Shown: one piece after another, positions 25,668-34,233 of the stretch
Numbering within the stretch: position 1 is the first letter of the stretch
How the letters are laid out: each line of letters begins with the position of its first letter
NCBI GenBank assembly: GCA_963746465.1
Contig: CAVVAY010000013.1
Span: forward strand, 372,001 to 436,000
Length of the DNA stretch: 64,000 bases
Direction of reading: 5' to 3'
Source of the DNA: CAVVAY01 sp963746465
GTDB lineage: Bacteria > Actinomycetota > Actinomycetes > JACCUZ01
Notes under the pieces: generated by a model
The model's database searches: none
What the model was told of the DNA's origin: nothing
Seen by the model: only the letters and a program-made list of their open reading frames with translations
Made by a program: the position numbers and the translations under genes

Positions 25668-27794
25668 TCAGGCGGGCGACGCTGCCGGCCGGGCCACCGC
25701 GCGGGCCGCGTCCGGGCCCTGCTCGAGCAGCACCACGAAGCCGGCCTCGTCGAGCACCGGCACGCCCAGCTGCACGGCTTTGTCCAGCTTCGAGCCCGGG
25801 CTGTCCCCCGCAACCACGAAGTGGGTCTTCTTCGACACCGAGCCGGCTGCCTTGCCACCGCGGGTCTGGATCGCCTCGGTCGCACCGTCGCGTGAGTAGT
25901 CGTCCAGCGAGCCCGTGACGACGATGCTCAGCCCCTCGAGCGGACGGGGGCCGTCGTCGCCGCCCTCCTCCTCGAGCCGGACGCCCGAGGCCCCCCACTT
26001 CTCGACGATCGCCCGGTGCCAGTCGACCTCCCACCACTCGCGCAGTGCGTCGGCGATGACCGGGCCGACCCCGTCGACCGCGGCCAGCCGCTCGGCATCG
26101 GCGGCGAAGACGGCGTCGACCGACCGCAGCTCGCGGGCCAGCGCCTGCGCCGCGGTGGGACCGACGTGCCGCACGGAGAGGGCGACCAGTACCCGCCACA
26201 ACGGCCGCTGCTTGGCGGCGGCCACGGCTGACAGCAGCTTGGCACCGTTGGCCGTGAGCCCGCCGTCCTTGCGCCGGAACAGCGGTGCCTGCAGCAGCTT
26301 GTCCTCGTCGAGGTCGAAGACGTCGCCCTCGTCCTGCACCACCCCGGCGTCGAGCAGCGCGACCGCTGCCTCGTAGCCGAGGACGTCGATGTCGAACGCG
26401 CCGCGACCCGCGAGGTGGAACAGCCGCTCCCGCAGCTGGGCGGGGCAGGACCGGGTGTTGGGGCAGCGGATGTCGGCGTCGCCCTCCTTCTCCGGCCGCA
26501 GGGCGGTGCCGCAGGCCGGGCACTCGGTCGGCATCTCGAACGCCCGCTCGGAGCCGTCGCGCAGGTCGACCACCGGGCCGACGATCTCGGGGATCACGTC
26601 ACCGGCCTTGCGCAGCACCACGGTGTCGCCGATGAGCACGCCCTTGCGCTCGACCTCTGACGCGTTGTGCAGCGTGGCCTGCTCGACGGTGGAGCCGCTG
26701 ACGACGACCGGCTCCATCACGCCGTACGGCGTGACGCGTCCGGTGCGCCCGACGTTGACCTTGATGTCGAGCAGCTTCGTCGTGACCTCCTCGGGCGGGT
26801 ACTTGAACGCGATGGCCCAGCGCGGCGCCCGTGAGGTCGACCCGAGCCGTCGCTGGACGGTCACCTCGTCCACCTTCACGACAACGCCGTCGATCTCGTG
26901 CTCGACGTCGTGCCGGTGCTCGCCGTAGTGGTCGATGTACTTCTGCACGCCGGCCAGGTCGTCGACGACCTTGTACCGATCGCTGACCGGCAGGCCGAGG
27001 GCGCGCAAGGCGTCGTACGCCGCGGACTGCCGGGGGGCGCTGAACCCCTCCCGGGCGCCCACCCCGTGGACCACCATCCGCAACGGACGGCTCGCCGTCA
27101 CCCGCGGGTCCTTCTGGCGCAGCGAGCCCGCTGCGGCGTTCCTCGGGTTGGCGAAGGGCGCCTTGCCGGCCTCGACCAGCCCGGCGTTGAGGTCGGCGAA
27201 GCCCTCGACCGGGAAGAACACCTCGCCGCGCACCTCGATCAGTCCCGGGACGTCCGCACCGGTGAGCCGGCTCGGCACCGTGTCCAGGGTGCGGATGTTG
27301 AGCGTGACGTCCTCACCGGTCCGCCCGTTGCCGCGGGTCAGGGCCCGGGTCAGCCGGCCGTCCTCGTAGAGCAGGTTGATCGCGACCCCGTCGACCTTGA
27401 TCTCGCACAGGTAGTGCACGTCGGCCCCACCGCTGTCGCGCTCGACCCGCTCGGCCCAGGCAGCGAGCTCGTCGGCGGAGAACGCGTTGTCCAGGCTCAT
27501 CATCCGCTCGATGTGGTCGACCGCGGCGAAGTCGGTGGAGAACGTGCCGCCGACCGTCTGAGTCGGCGAGTCAGGGGTGCGCAGGTCGGGGTGCGCGTCC
27601 TCGATCTCCTGCAGCTCGCGCATCATCCGGTCGTAGTCGCCGTCGGAGAGCAGCGGCGAGTCGCGCACGAAGTAGTCGAAGCGCGCCCGGTCGATGCTCT
27701 CGACCAGCTCGGCGTGCCGGTGCCGCGCGTCCGCGGCCTTGCCGGCCCTGCCCGCCTTGCCGGCCTTGCCCGCCTTGCCAGCCGTGCCAGCCAC
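25668..27794 (-). CDS. ligA: NAD-dependent DNA ligase
   Basis: The essential replicative ligase seals nicks using NAD. Domains are the NAD-binding Ia domain, the adenylation domain with K133 in CEIKVDGVAIN, the OB fold, a four-cysteine zinc finger starting CPACGTALRPE, helix-hairpin-helix motifs and a C-terminal BRCT domain (about 630-708). The protein is 708 aa from the GTG at 27794, whose G is shared with the TAG stop of the upstream gene. Odd feature: residues 3-20 are a low-complexity Gly/Lys/Ala tract before the usual start of homology. Confidence 0.96.
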   Translation of the reverse strand: MAGTAGKAGKAGKAGRAGKAADARHRHAELVESIDRARFDYFVRDSPLLSDGDYDRMMRELQEIEDAHPDLRTPDSPTQTVGGTFSTDFAAVDHIERMMSLDNAFSADELAAWAERVERDSGGADVHYLCEIKVDGVAINLLYEDGRLTRALTRGNGRTGEDVTLNIRTLDTVPSRLTGADVPGLIEVRGEVFFPVEGFADLNAGLVEAGKAPFANPRNAAAGSLRQKDPRVTASRPLRMVVHGVGAREGFSAPRQSAAYDALRALGLPVSDRYKVVDDLAGVQKYIDHYGEHRHDVEHEIDGVVVKVDEVTVQRRLGSTSRAPRWAIAFKYPPEEVTTKLLDIKVNVGRTGRVTPYGVMEPVVVSGSTVEQATLHNASEVERKGVLIGDTVVLRKAGDVIPEIVGPVVDLRDGSERAFEMPTECPACGTALRPEKEGDADIRCPNTRSCPAQLRERLFHLAGRGAFDIDVLGYEAAVALLDAGVVQDEGDVFDLDEDKLLQAPLFRRKDGGLTANGAKLLSAVAAAKQRPLWRVLVALSVRHVGPTAAQALARELRSVDAVFAADAERLAAVDGVGPVIADALREWWEVDWHRAIVEKWGASGVRLEEEGGDDGPRPLEGLSIVVTGSLDDYSRDGATEAIQTRGGKAAGSVSKKTHFVVAGDSPGSKLDKAVQLGVPVLDEAGFVVLLEQGPDAARAVARPAASPA
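27738..27792. repeat. Short tandem repeat encoding the LigA N-terminal tract
   Basis: The plus strand repeats the 9-mers GCCTTGCCG and GCCTTGCCC with little variation (CCGGCCTTGCCCGCCTTGCC and similar). It encodes GKAGKAGKAGRAGKA in LigA. Such arrays can change length by slippage; units of 9 nt would keep the frame. Confidence 0.6.
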
Positions 27795-28810
27795 TAGACC
27801 TCCATCTCGGGAAGGATCCGGGCCGCCTCCCGGGCCCGGGACATCGCGGTCAGGGCGTACGCCGGGGAGGCGCCGGCCAGGCCGCAGGTGGGGGTGACGA
27901 CGACCTGCTCGGCCAGCTGCTGCTGAGCGAGACCCAGCCGTCGCCAGAGTCGTCGTACCGGTTCGACGGTAGTCGCCGGGTCCGACACCGCTGTACTTCC
28001 GCTCGACGTCGCGGGAACCAGTCCGGCGAGCAGCACCAGGCCGGACTCGACCGCCTCGCCGAGATCGTCGTGCAGCCGGTCGCCGGTGATCGTGAGATCG
28101 ACCGAGACGCCCGCCGCGCCGGCTCGGCGGGCCAGCGCGACCGGCGGCCGCGCTGCGCAGCAGTGCACGACGACCGGGATGCCGAGGGTCTCGATCAGCT
28201 CGCTCAGCACGTCCTCGGCGGTCGTCTCGAGCACCGCGGGGAAGGTGCGCGCGCCCGACGACGAGCGCACGGCACCGGCCATCACCGCCGGCAGCGACGG
28301 CTCGTCGAGCTGGACGACCGGCTCGGCGCCGGCCAGCCGGGCCCGCAGGTCGGAGACGTGGGCCAGCAGTCCCTCGGTCAGCGACGCGACCAGCTCGCGC
28401 AGCGCGCCCTGGTCCGAGAGCACCGGCTCGCCGCGGGGCAGCGCGAGGGCGGCCGCCGTCGTCCACGGTCCGGCGACCTGCAGCTTCACCGGGCCGACGA
28501 AACCCTGGGCGTGCGCCTCGAGCTCGTCGAGGTCCTGGCCCAGGTAGGCCCGCGCCCGCCGCTCGTCCATCCCGGGGCGGTCGACCAGGCGCCAGCCGGA
28601 GGGCTGGACGTCGACGTGCAGGTCGACCAGCAGCGCCGCCGCCCGACCGATCATGTCCGCGCCGATCCCGCGGCCGGGCAGCTCGGGCAGGTGCAGCAGG
28701 TCCGGCAGCTCGCCGGTCACGGTCGCCGCGGCCTCGCGCGGGTCGGTGCCCGGCAGCGAGCCCACGCCGGTGGCGCTGCCCGGCGCCGGTCGCCAGGGGG
28801 ACACCGCCAC
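27794..28810 (-). CDS. MetE-like cobalamin-independent methionine synthase family protein
   Basis: A 338-aa protein of the UROD/MetE superfamily that contains only a MetE C-terminal-like barrel, about half of full MetE. Likely zinc ligands are the His and Cys in VVHCCAARP and the Cys in VVTPTCGLAGASP. The methyl donor is unknown; such short forms may use another corrinoid or folate partner. The GTG start lies 1 nt after the deaminase stop, and it overlaps ligA by 1 nt. The same pair (Rv3015c-ligA) occurs in M. tuberculosis. Confidence 0.85.
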   Translation of the reverse strand: MAVSPWRPAPGSATGVGSLPGTDPREAAATVTGELPDLLHLPELPGRGIGADMIGRAAALLVDLHVDVQPSGWRLVDRPGMDERRARAYLGQDLDELEAHAQGFVGPVKLQVAGPWTTAAALALPRGEPVLSDQGALRELVASLTEGLLAHVSDLRARLAGAEPVVQLDEPSLPAVMAGAVRSSSGARTFPAVLETTAEDVLSELIETLGIPVVVHCCAARPPVALARRAGAAGVSVDLTITGDRLHDDLGEAVESGLVLLAGLVPATSSGSTAVSDPATTVEPVRRLWRRLGLAQQQLAEQVVVTPTCGLAGASPAYALTAMSRAREAARILPEMEV

Positions 28811-28811
28811 G

Positions 28812-29285
28812 TCAGTAGTCGACCCGGTCGGCGTCGGCCAGCCAGGCGTCGAACGGCTCGGCCGCCGCACCGACCCGCTGCTGCGTCACCGAGAACTCCC
28901 AGCTGTCCCGCGGCCGGTCGAACAGCTCGTAGAACGCCCGGTCGTCGAAGCCGGCTCGCGCCGCGTCGTGGCGGTCGGCGGCGTAGACGACCCGGTCGAC
29001 CCGCGCCCACAGCGCCGCCGACAGGCACAGTGGGCACGGCTCGCAGGAGGACACCAGCACGCAGCCGGTCAGGACGTGGTCGCCGAGTGCCTGGCAGGCC
29101 GCCCGGATCGCCACCACCTCGGCGTGCGCGGTGGGGTCGAGGTCGCGGGTGACCCGGTTGACGCCGTCCGCGACCGCCTCGTCGTCGCGCACCACGACTG
29201 CGGCGAACGGCCCACCGCCGTCGCCCACGTTGCGGGTCGCCCGGGCCACCACGGCGTCGAGCCAGCGTCGATCGGCGTCGCTCAC
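28812..29285 (-). CDS. Nucleoside/nucleobase deaminase (CDA fold)
   Basis: A 157-aa zinc-dependent deaminase. The zinc-site motifs are H54-A-E56 and the C84-x-x-C87 pair in EPCPLCLSA. The C-terminal region with FYELFDRP is like guanine deaminase and tRNA-adenosine-deaminase relatives; guanine or a related purine is the likeliest substrate. GTG 29285 has no clear Shine-Dalgarno but a TACGGT box lies 6 nt upstream. Confidence 0.88.
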   Translation of the reverse strand: MSDADRRWLDAVVARATRNVGDGGGPFAAVVVRDDEAVADGVNRVTRDLDPTAHAEVVAIRAACQALGDHVLTGCVLVSSCEPCPLCLSAALWARVDRVVYAADRHDAARAGFDDRAFYELFDRPRDSWEFSVTQQRVGAAAEPFDAWLADADRVDY

Positions 29286-29291
29286 CCGCCC

Positions 29292-29297
29292 ACCGTA
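29292..29297 (-). promoter_or_regulatory. Candidate -10 box, leaderless deaminase transcript
   Basis: TACGGT ends 6 nt before the GTG start at 29285. Confidence 0.42.
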
Positions 29298-29318
29298 GCC
29301 AGCGCGGTGCAGGCCGAC

Positions 29319-30404
29319 CTACGAGCGGGCCGGCGCAGTGGCGACCGGCGAGGTCACGTCGATCGTGGCCGACCCCAGCACCGCGTCACCGTCGTACAGG
29401 ACGACGGCCTGGCCCGGCGCGACGCCGCGGACCGGCTCGGCCAGCTCGACGACCAGTGACTCGCCCTCGCACCAGGCGGTGGCGGCCACCGGCTCGCCGT
29501 GGGCACGCACCTGGACGAGGCATCCGGTCGGTACGGCGGGAGCCGGCCCGCTCCACACCGGCCGGACGCCGACCAGACAGGCGATGTCGAGCTGCTCGAC
29601 CGGTCCGACGGTGACCGTCCTGGTCACCGGCGACACGTCGAGCACGTAGCGCGGCAGGCCGTCCGCCGCCGGCCGGCCGATGCGCAGGCCCTTGCGCTGA
29701 CCGACGGTGAACGCGTAGGCGCCCTCGTGCTCCCCCACCTGCACGCCGTCGGTGTCGACGACCGGGCCGGGCTCGGCACCGAGGCGACGCTGCAGGAACC
29801 CTGCTGTGTCGCCGTCGGCGATGAAGCAGATGTCGTGGCTGTCCGGCTTGTCGGCGACGGCCAGGCCGCGGGCCTCGGCCTCGCGCCGGACGTCGGCCTT
29901 GCGGGTGTCGCCGAGCGGGAAGATCGCGTGCGCCACCTGCCGGGCGGTCAGGACACCGAGGACGTAGGACTGGTCCTTGCCCTCGTCCACCGCGCGGAGC
30001 AGCCGGCCGTCGGCCACCCGGGCGTAGTGACCGGTGCAGACCGCGTCGAAGCCGAGCGCCAGCGCCTTGTCCAGCACCGCTGAGAACTTGATCTTCTCGT
30101 TGCAGCGCAGGCACGGGTTCGGCGTGCGGCCTGCGGCGTACTCGGCCACGAAGTCCTCGACCACGTCCTGCCGGAACCGCTCGGCCAGGTCCCAGACGTA
30201 GAACGGGATGCCGATGACGTCGGCGGCCCGGCGAGCGTCCCGGGCGTCCTCGAGGGTGCAGCAGCCCCTGGCTCCGGTGCGGAAGGACGCCGGGTTGCTG
30301 GACAGCGCGAGGTGCACGCCGGTGACGTCGTGGCCGGCCTCGGCCGCCCGGGCCGCGGCCACCGCCGAGTCGACCCCACCCGACATCGCGGCCAGGACCC
30401 TCAT
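29319..30404 (-). CDS. mnmA: tRNA-specific 2-thiouridylase
   Basis: It adds sulfur at C2 of wobble uridine 34 in Lys, Glu and Gln tRNAs, using ATP and a persulfide from a cysteine desulfurase. The 361-aa protein has the P-loop AMSGGVDSAVA (6-16), catalytic C101 in PCLRCN and partner C193 in HDICFIAD. The gene lies 100 bp downstream of the desulfurase on the same strand, a functional pair (same order as Rv3025c-Rv3024c). Confidence 0.96.
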   Translation of the reverse strand: MRVLAAMSGGVDSAVAAARAAEAGHDVTGVHLALSSNPASFRTGARGCCTLEDARDARRAADVIGIPFYVWDLAERFRQDVVEDFVAEYAAGRTPNPCLRCNEKIKFSAVLDKALALGFDAVCTGHYARVADGRLLRAVDEGKDQSYVLGVLTARQVAHAIFPLGDTRKADVRREAEARGLAVADKPDSHDICFIADGDTAGFLQRRLGAEPGPVVDTDGVQVGEHEGAYAFTVGQRKGLRIGRPAADGLPRYVLDVSPVTRTVTVGPVEQLDIACLVGVRPVWSGPAPAVPTGCLVQVRAHGEPVAATAWCEGESLVVELAEPVRGVAPGQAVVLYDGDAVLGSATIDVTSPVATAPARS

Positions 30405-30440
30405 CTCCGGGGTCCCCGCGGAAGGTGGGGTCCCTGCGGG

Positions 30441-30503
30441 ATCGTGAGGAACGAGCGATCTCGTGGGGTGCCAATCGTGAGGAACGAGCGATTTCGTGGG
30501 GTG
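30441..30503. repeat. Direct repeat, two 30-bp copies, between desulfurase gene and mnmA
   Basis: Copy 1 (30441-30470) and copy 2 (30474-30503) both start ATCGTGAGGAACGAGCGAT and end TCGTGGGGTG, with one mismatch (C/T at the 20th base) and a 3-bp spacer. Each has a small TCGT-GAGGA-ACGA stem. It fills most of the 97-bp gap, so it would be transcribed. No further copy was noticed in the window. Confidence 0.8.
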
Positions 30504-30504
30504 G

Positions 30505-31728
30505 TCATCGTGCGATGCCGTTCTGGCCGGCCTTGCGGGCTCGCTCGACGACGGGTCCGATGGCCTCGACGACGGCGTCGACGTCGGCCTGGGTCGAGGT
30601 GTGGCCGAGGGAGAACCGCAGCGACCCGCGGGCCAGCGCCTCGGGCACGCCCATCGCGAGCAGCACGTGGCTGGGCTGCGGGACGCCGGCCGAGCAGGCG
30701 GAGCCGGTGGAGCACTCGATGCCGCGGGCGTCCAGCAGCAGCAGCAACGCGTCGCCCTCGCAGCCGGGGAACGAGAAGTGCGCGTTGCCGGGAAGCCGGT
30801 GCGCGGTCGACAGGTCGGGATCGCCACCGAGGACGGCGTCCGGCACGACCTCGAGCACCCGCCGTACCAGGTCGTCGCGCAGCCCGGCGAGCCGCTCCGC
30901 GCGCTCCGCCTGCCGCTTGCCGGCCACCTCGGCGGCGGCTGCCAGCCCGACGATGGCCGGGGTGTCGAGGGTGCCGGAGCGGACGTCGCGCTCCTGGCCG
31001 CCACCGTGCAGCACCGGCACGAGGTCCTGGTTGCGGCCGAGCACCAGCAGCCCGACCCCGAGCGGGCCGCCGATCTTGTGGCCGGTGACCGTCATGGCGT
31101 CCAGCCCGCTGGCGGCGAAGTCGACCGGCAGCTGACCGAAGGCCTGCACGGCGTCGGAGTGGATCGGCACGTCGTGCGCCCGCGCCAGGGCTGCGAGCTC
31201 GCCGATCGGCTGCACCGTGCCGACCTCGTTGTTGGCCCACATCACGGTGACCAGGGCCACCGAGGCGGGATCAGCGGCGATCGCGGCCGCGAGCGTCTCC
31301 GGGTGCACGCGGCCCGCCGCGTCGACCGGCAGCCACTCGACGACGGCGCCCTCGTGCTCGGCCAGCCAGAGCACGGCGTCCATGACCGCGTGGTGCTCGA
31401 CCGCGCTGGCGAGGATCCGGCGGCGGGCCGGGTCCTCGCTGCGGCGCTGCCAGTACAGACCCTTGACGGCGAGGTTGTCGGACTCGGTGCCGCCGGCGGT
31501 GAAGAGCACCTCGCTGGGGCGCGCGCCGAGGGCGGCGGCGAGGGTCTCGCGGGCCTCCTCGACCAGCCGGCGCGCGGCGCGACCGGACGCGTGCAGCGAG
31601 GACGGGTTGCCGGTCGAGCCGAGCCGGGCAGCCATCGCCTCGACGGCCTCCGGGACCATCGGTGTGGTGGCCGCGTGGTCGAGATAGAAGGTGCCGGGCT
31701 GGACACCGCCGTCGACGGTTGGGGTCAT
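30505..31728 (-). CDS. Cysteine desulfurase
   Basis: A PLP enzyme that takes sulfur from cysteine as a persulfide for tRNA thiolation and possibly Fe-S clusters. The 407-aa protein has the PLP lysine K218 in VTGHKIGGP, the histidine block SAVEHHAV, and catalytic C345 in STGSACSAG, the IscS/NifS (group I) loop. It sits upstream of mnmA, its likely sulfur acceptor. ATG 31728 has a TAGACT box 9 nt upstream. Confidence 0.94.
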   Translation of the reverse strand: MTPTVDGGVQPGTFYLDHAATTPMVPEAVEAMAARLGSTGNPSSLHASGRAARRLVEEARETLAAALGARPSEVLFTAGGTESDNLAVKGLYWQRRSEDPARRRILASAVEHHAVMDAVLWLAEHEGAVVEWLPVDAAGRVHPETLAAAIAADPASVALVTVMWANNEVGTVQPIGELAALARAHDVPIHSDAVQAFGQLPVDFAASGLDAMTVTGHKIGGPLGVGLLVLGRNQDLVPVLHGGGQERDVRSGTLDTPAIVGLAAAAEVAGKRQAERAERLAGLRDDLVRRVLEVVPDAVLGGDPDLSTAHRLPGNAHFSFPGCEGDALLLLLDARGIECSTGSACSAGVPQPSHVLLAMGVPEALARGSLRFSLGHTSTQADVDAVVEAIGPVVERARKAGQNGIAR

Positions 31729-31737
31729 CGCCGGAGG

Positions 31738-31743
31738 AGTCTA
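31738..31743 (-). promoter_or_regulatory. Candidate -10 box for the desulfurase gene
   Basis: TAGACT lies 9 nt before the ATG at 31728. A GGAG within the same spacer could act as a Shine-Dalgarno, so a leaderless start is less certain here. Confidence 0.35.
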
Positions 31744-31798
31744 CGTCGCGGCTCGGACCGCGGCCGGGCGCCGGCACCGCGGCCCTCGGTCTGGTCGG

Positions 31799-32761
31799 TC
31801 AGCCCTTGCGAGCCTTGACCTTCTCGGTGAGGGCGGGGACGACCTGGTGCAGGTCGCCGACCACGCCGAAGTCGACCAGCTCGAAGATCGGGGCCTCGGG
31901 GTCCTTGTTGATCGCCACGATGGTCTTCGACGTCTGCATGCCGGCCCGGTGCTGGATCGCGCCAGAGATGCCGGCCGCGAGGTACAGCTGGGGGCTGACC
32001 GTCTTGCCGGTCTGGCCGACCTGGTGCTGGTGGGGGTACCAGCCGGCGTCGGTGGCCGCGCGGCTGGCGCCGACTGCCGCACCGAGGGCGTCGGCGAGCG
32101 CCTCGATCACCGAGAAGTTCTCGCCGGAGCCGACCCCGCGGCCGCCGGAGACCACGATGGCGGCCTCGGACAGCTCCGGCCGCTCGCCCTTCTCCTCCAC
32201 CACCCGGTCGGTGATCCGCGCGCCCTTGGCGGCGTCGGACAGCTCGACCGTCACGTCCACGCGTTCGGCTGCCCCGTCGGCGGACTCGGCGGCGACCGAG
32301 TTCGGCCGGACGGTGATGATCGGCGTGCCCGTCGTGACCGTGGACCGCACCACGGTGGAGCCGCCGAAGACCGGCTGCTCGGCAGTGATGCTCCCGCCGT
32401 CTGCCGTCACGTCGGTGGCGTCGGTGAGCACCCCGGAGCCGGTCTTGAGGGCCAGCCGGGCGGCGATCTCCTTGCCCTCGGCGCCGGAGGCGAGCAGCAC
32501 GGCGGCCGGGCTGGCCTGCGAGACGACCTGCGCGAGCACTTCGGCCGCCGGCGCGACGAGGTACGACGACAGCTCGGCGTCCTCGGCGACGTAGACCTTC
32601 GCGGCGCCGTGCTGCGCCAGCGACTCCTTGGCGACGTCGAAGCCGCTGCCGATGAACACCGCCGACGGCTCGCCGAGACGACGGGCGAACGTCAGCAGCT
32701 CGGCGGTGACCTTCTTGACCGCACCGTCGGTGTGGTCGACCAGAACCAGAACCTCAGCCAT
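31799..32761 (-). CDS. etfA: Electron transfer flavoprotein alpha subunit
   Basis: It binds FAD and passes electrons from acyl-CoA dehydrogenases to the quinone pool through ETF:quinone oxidoreductase. The 320-aa subunit has the C-terminal FAD block QTGKTVSPQLYLAAGISGA and the HRAGMQTSKTIVAIN segment. It follows etfB by 18 bp, as Rv3028c-Rv3029c in M. tuberculosis. Confidence 0.96.
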   Translation of the reverse strand: MAEVLVLVDHTDGAVKKVTAELLTFARRLGEPSAVFIGSGFDVAKESLAQHGAAKVYVAEDAELSSYLVAPAAEVLAQVVSQASPAAVLLASGAEGKEIAARLALKTGSGVLTDATDVTADGGSITAEQPVFGGSTVVRSTVTTGTPIITVRPNSVAAESADGAAERVDVTVELSDAAKGARITDRVVEEKGERPELSEAAIVVSGGRGVGSGENFSVIEALADALGAAVGASRAATDAGWYPHQHQVGQTGKTVSPQLYLAAGISGAIQHRAGMQTSKTIVAINKDPEAPIFELVDFGVVGDLHQVVPALTEKVKARKG

Positions 32762-32779
32762 GAGTGTGCGCAGCCCTTC

Positions 32780-33583
32780 TCAGACGAACTTCTTGGACGC
32801 GAGGAACTCGACGAGCTTGTCGGCGCCGTCTCCCTCGTCCGTGACGACGGTGCCGGCCTGGCGCGGCGGCGCGGCCTCGAACGAGCTGACCTTGCTCCAG
32901 GCGCCACCGAGGCCGACGTCACCGGCGTCGACGCCGAGGTCGGACAGCGCGTAGGTCTCGACCGGCTTCTTCTTCGCGGCCATGATCCCCTTGAACGAGG
33001 GGTAGCGCGGCTCGTTGATCTTCTCCACCACGCTGACCACCGCCGGCAGCGACGCCTCGACCACCTGGTAGCCGTCGTCGGTCAGCCGCTTGATGGAAAC
33101 AGCACCGGAGCCGTCGGCCATCGTGACATCGACCTCCTTGGCGAAGGTCAGCTGCGGCAGCCCGAGCCGCTCGGCCAGCATCGCCGGCACCACGCTCATC
33201 CGGGCGTCCGAGGACTCCGAGCCCAGCAGCACCAGATCAACCGGAGCCGACTCCTGTGCCTTCCCGATCGCCTTGGCCAGCGCCAGCGACGTCGCCACCG
33301 CGTCGGAGCCGTGCAGCGCGTCGTCCACGACGTGCACCGCCTTGTCGGCGCCCATGGACAGCGCCTTGCGGACCGTCTCGGTGGCGGCGTCCGGGCCCAT
33401 GCAGAGAACTGTCACCTCGCCGCCGTGCGCCTCCTGCAGCTTCAGCGCCTCCTCGACGGCGTACTCGTCCATCTCGTTCATCACCGGGTCGGTCGCTGCC
33501 CGGTCCAGCGTCGAGTCCGACGCGTCGAGCTTCTTCTCCGACCAGGTGTCGGGCACCTGCTTCACACAGACGACGATGTTCAT
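32780..33583 (-). CDS. etfB: Electron transfer flavoprotein beta subunit
   Basis: The 267-aa AMP-binding subunit forms the ETF heterodimer with EtfA. The N-terminal MNIVVCVKQVPDTW and the ETF-beta signature region around VEASLPAVVSVVEKINEPRYPS (read in two parts) identify it. ATG 33583 was chosen; the open frame continues upstream without family likeness. Its promoter overlaps a palindrome shared with ccrA, suggesting joint control with acyl-CoA metabolism. Confidence 0.95.
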   Translation of the reverse strand: MNIVVCVKQVPDTWSEKKLDASDSTLDRAATDPVMNEMDEYAVEEALKLQEAHGGEVTVLCMGPDAATETVRKALSMGADKAVHVVDDALHGSDAVATSLALAKAIGKAQESAPVDLVLLGSESSDARMSVVPAMLAERLGLPQLTFAKEVDVTMADGSGAVSIKRLTDDGYQVVEASLPAVVSVVEKINEPRYPSFKGIMAAKKKPVETYALSDLGVDAGDVGLGGAWSKVSSFEAAPPRQAGTVVTDEGDGADKLVEFLASKKFV

Positions 33584-33668
33584 GCGACGGCAGCTCTCCT
33601 CGCGGGACGGTGTGGTGCTCACCCTGCCAGCCGGGCCGGGACCCTCGGGCCCAGGGTGGTCGGACGTT

Positions 33669-33684
33669 ATGTTACCCACCAGTA
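33669..33684 (-). promoter_or_regulatory. Operator-promoter module of etfBA
   Basis: On the minus strand the site reads TACTGGTGGGTAACAT: an imperfect palindrome TACTG-N2-GGGTA fused to a TAACAT -10 box, with TTTGGT as possible -35 at 17 nt. The same layout occurs before ccrA at 59823-59838. A repressor bound here would block RNA polymerase. Confidence 0.55.
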
Positions 33685-33707
33685 GCAACCGACCAAACGC
33701 GAGGGTG

Positions 33708-33735
33708 TTTACCGCGCCCGTGGTCTTGCCATAAT
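33708..33735 (+). promoter_or_regulatory. Sigma-70-like promoter for the 143-aa coiled-coil gene
   Basis: TTTACC (33708-33713), a 16-nt spacer and CATAAT (33730-33735) form a near-consensus promoter pointing right, about 50 bp before the ATG at 33791. It is unusually AT-rich for the window. Confidence 0.55.
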
Positions 33736-33790
33736 TTCTGCGCGCCAGGGGTTGCAGTCCGTCGAGATCGTCGAGAACGGGGTGGGTGAG

Positions 33791-34222
33791 ATGACCACGT
33801 ACGAGCAGGGCAACGAGTCGCTCGCGCAGGCCCGCGAGGTCCTCGTCGACGCCCGGGAGCTGCTCGCCGCCGAGCAGCAGGCCAGGGCCGACGCCCGCGA
33901 GGCCGCGGTGAGCGACCGGGAAGCGGCCGTCGCCGCCGCCGAGGACCGGCTCCGGGAGCGGGCGGCCCGACTGGACTCGCTGATCAGCGCCGCCGACGCG
34001 CGCGATCGCGCGGCCGAGATCAGGGCCCGGGCCGCCGAGGCTCGCGAGGCGGCAGCGACGATCCGGGCCGAGCGGGCCCGGCGGGACGCCGAGCGGGACC
34101 AGATCGACCGGAACCAGGCGGCCATCGACCGCGAGTGGGCCGGCCGCGACCGGGACGAGGCCGCCGTGGACCGGGACGAGGTCCGCGGCCTGCGGGACGG
34201 CGAGGCCGTACCGCCCGCCTAG
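33791..34222 (+). CDS. Charged coiled-coil protein, unknown function
   Basis: A 143-aa protein, almost entirely Ala/Arg/Glu/Asp with heptad-like spacing from about residue 10 to 135; the C-terminal part repeats D-R-D/E-x-A-x-D-R units. No signal peptide or membrane helix is present. The start follows GGGGTGAG. Its own promoter and the etfB promoter are divergent. No family is recognised; it may be structural or nucleic-acid associated, which is a guess. Confidence 0.7.
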   Translation: MTTYEQGNESLAQAREVLVDARELLAAEQQARADAREAAVSDREAAVAAAEDRLRERAARLDSLISAADARDRAAEIRARAAEAREAAATIRAERARRDAERDQIDRNQAAIDREWAGRDRDEAAVDRDEVRGLRDGEAVPPA

Positions 34223-34225
34223 GGT
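34220..34225 (+). promoter_or_regulatory. Candidate -10 box for the methyltransferase gene
   Basis: TAGGGT, overlapping the stop codon of the preceding gene, lies 8 nt before the ATG at 34234, where no ribosome site is visible. Confidence 0.4.
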
Positions 34226-34233
34226 CTGGGGTC

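Noticed and set aside
30404..31004. Upstream extension of MnmA encoding repeated SLVPHD-type peptides
   Set aside because: The peptides come from translating the 30-bp intergenic repeats and antisense to the desulfurase. MnmA homology starts at ATG 30404.
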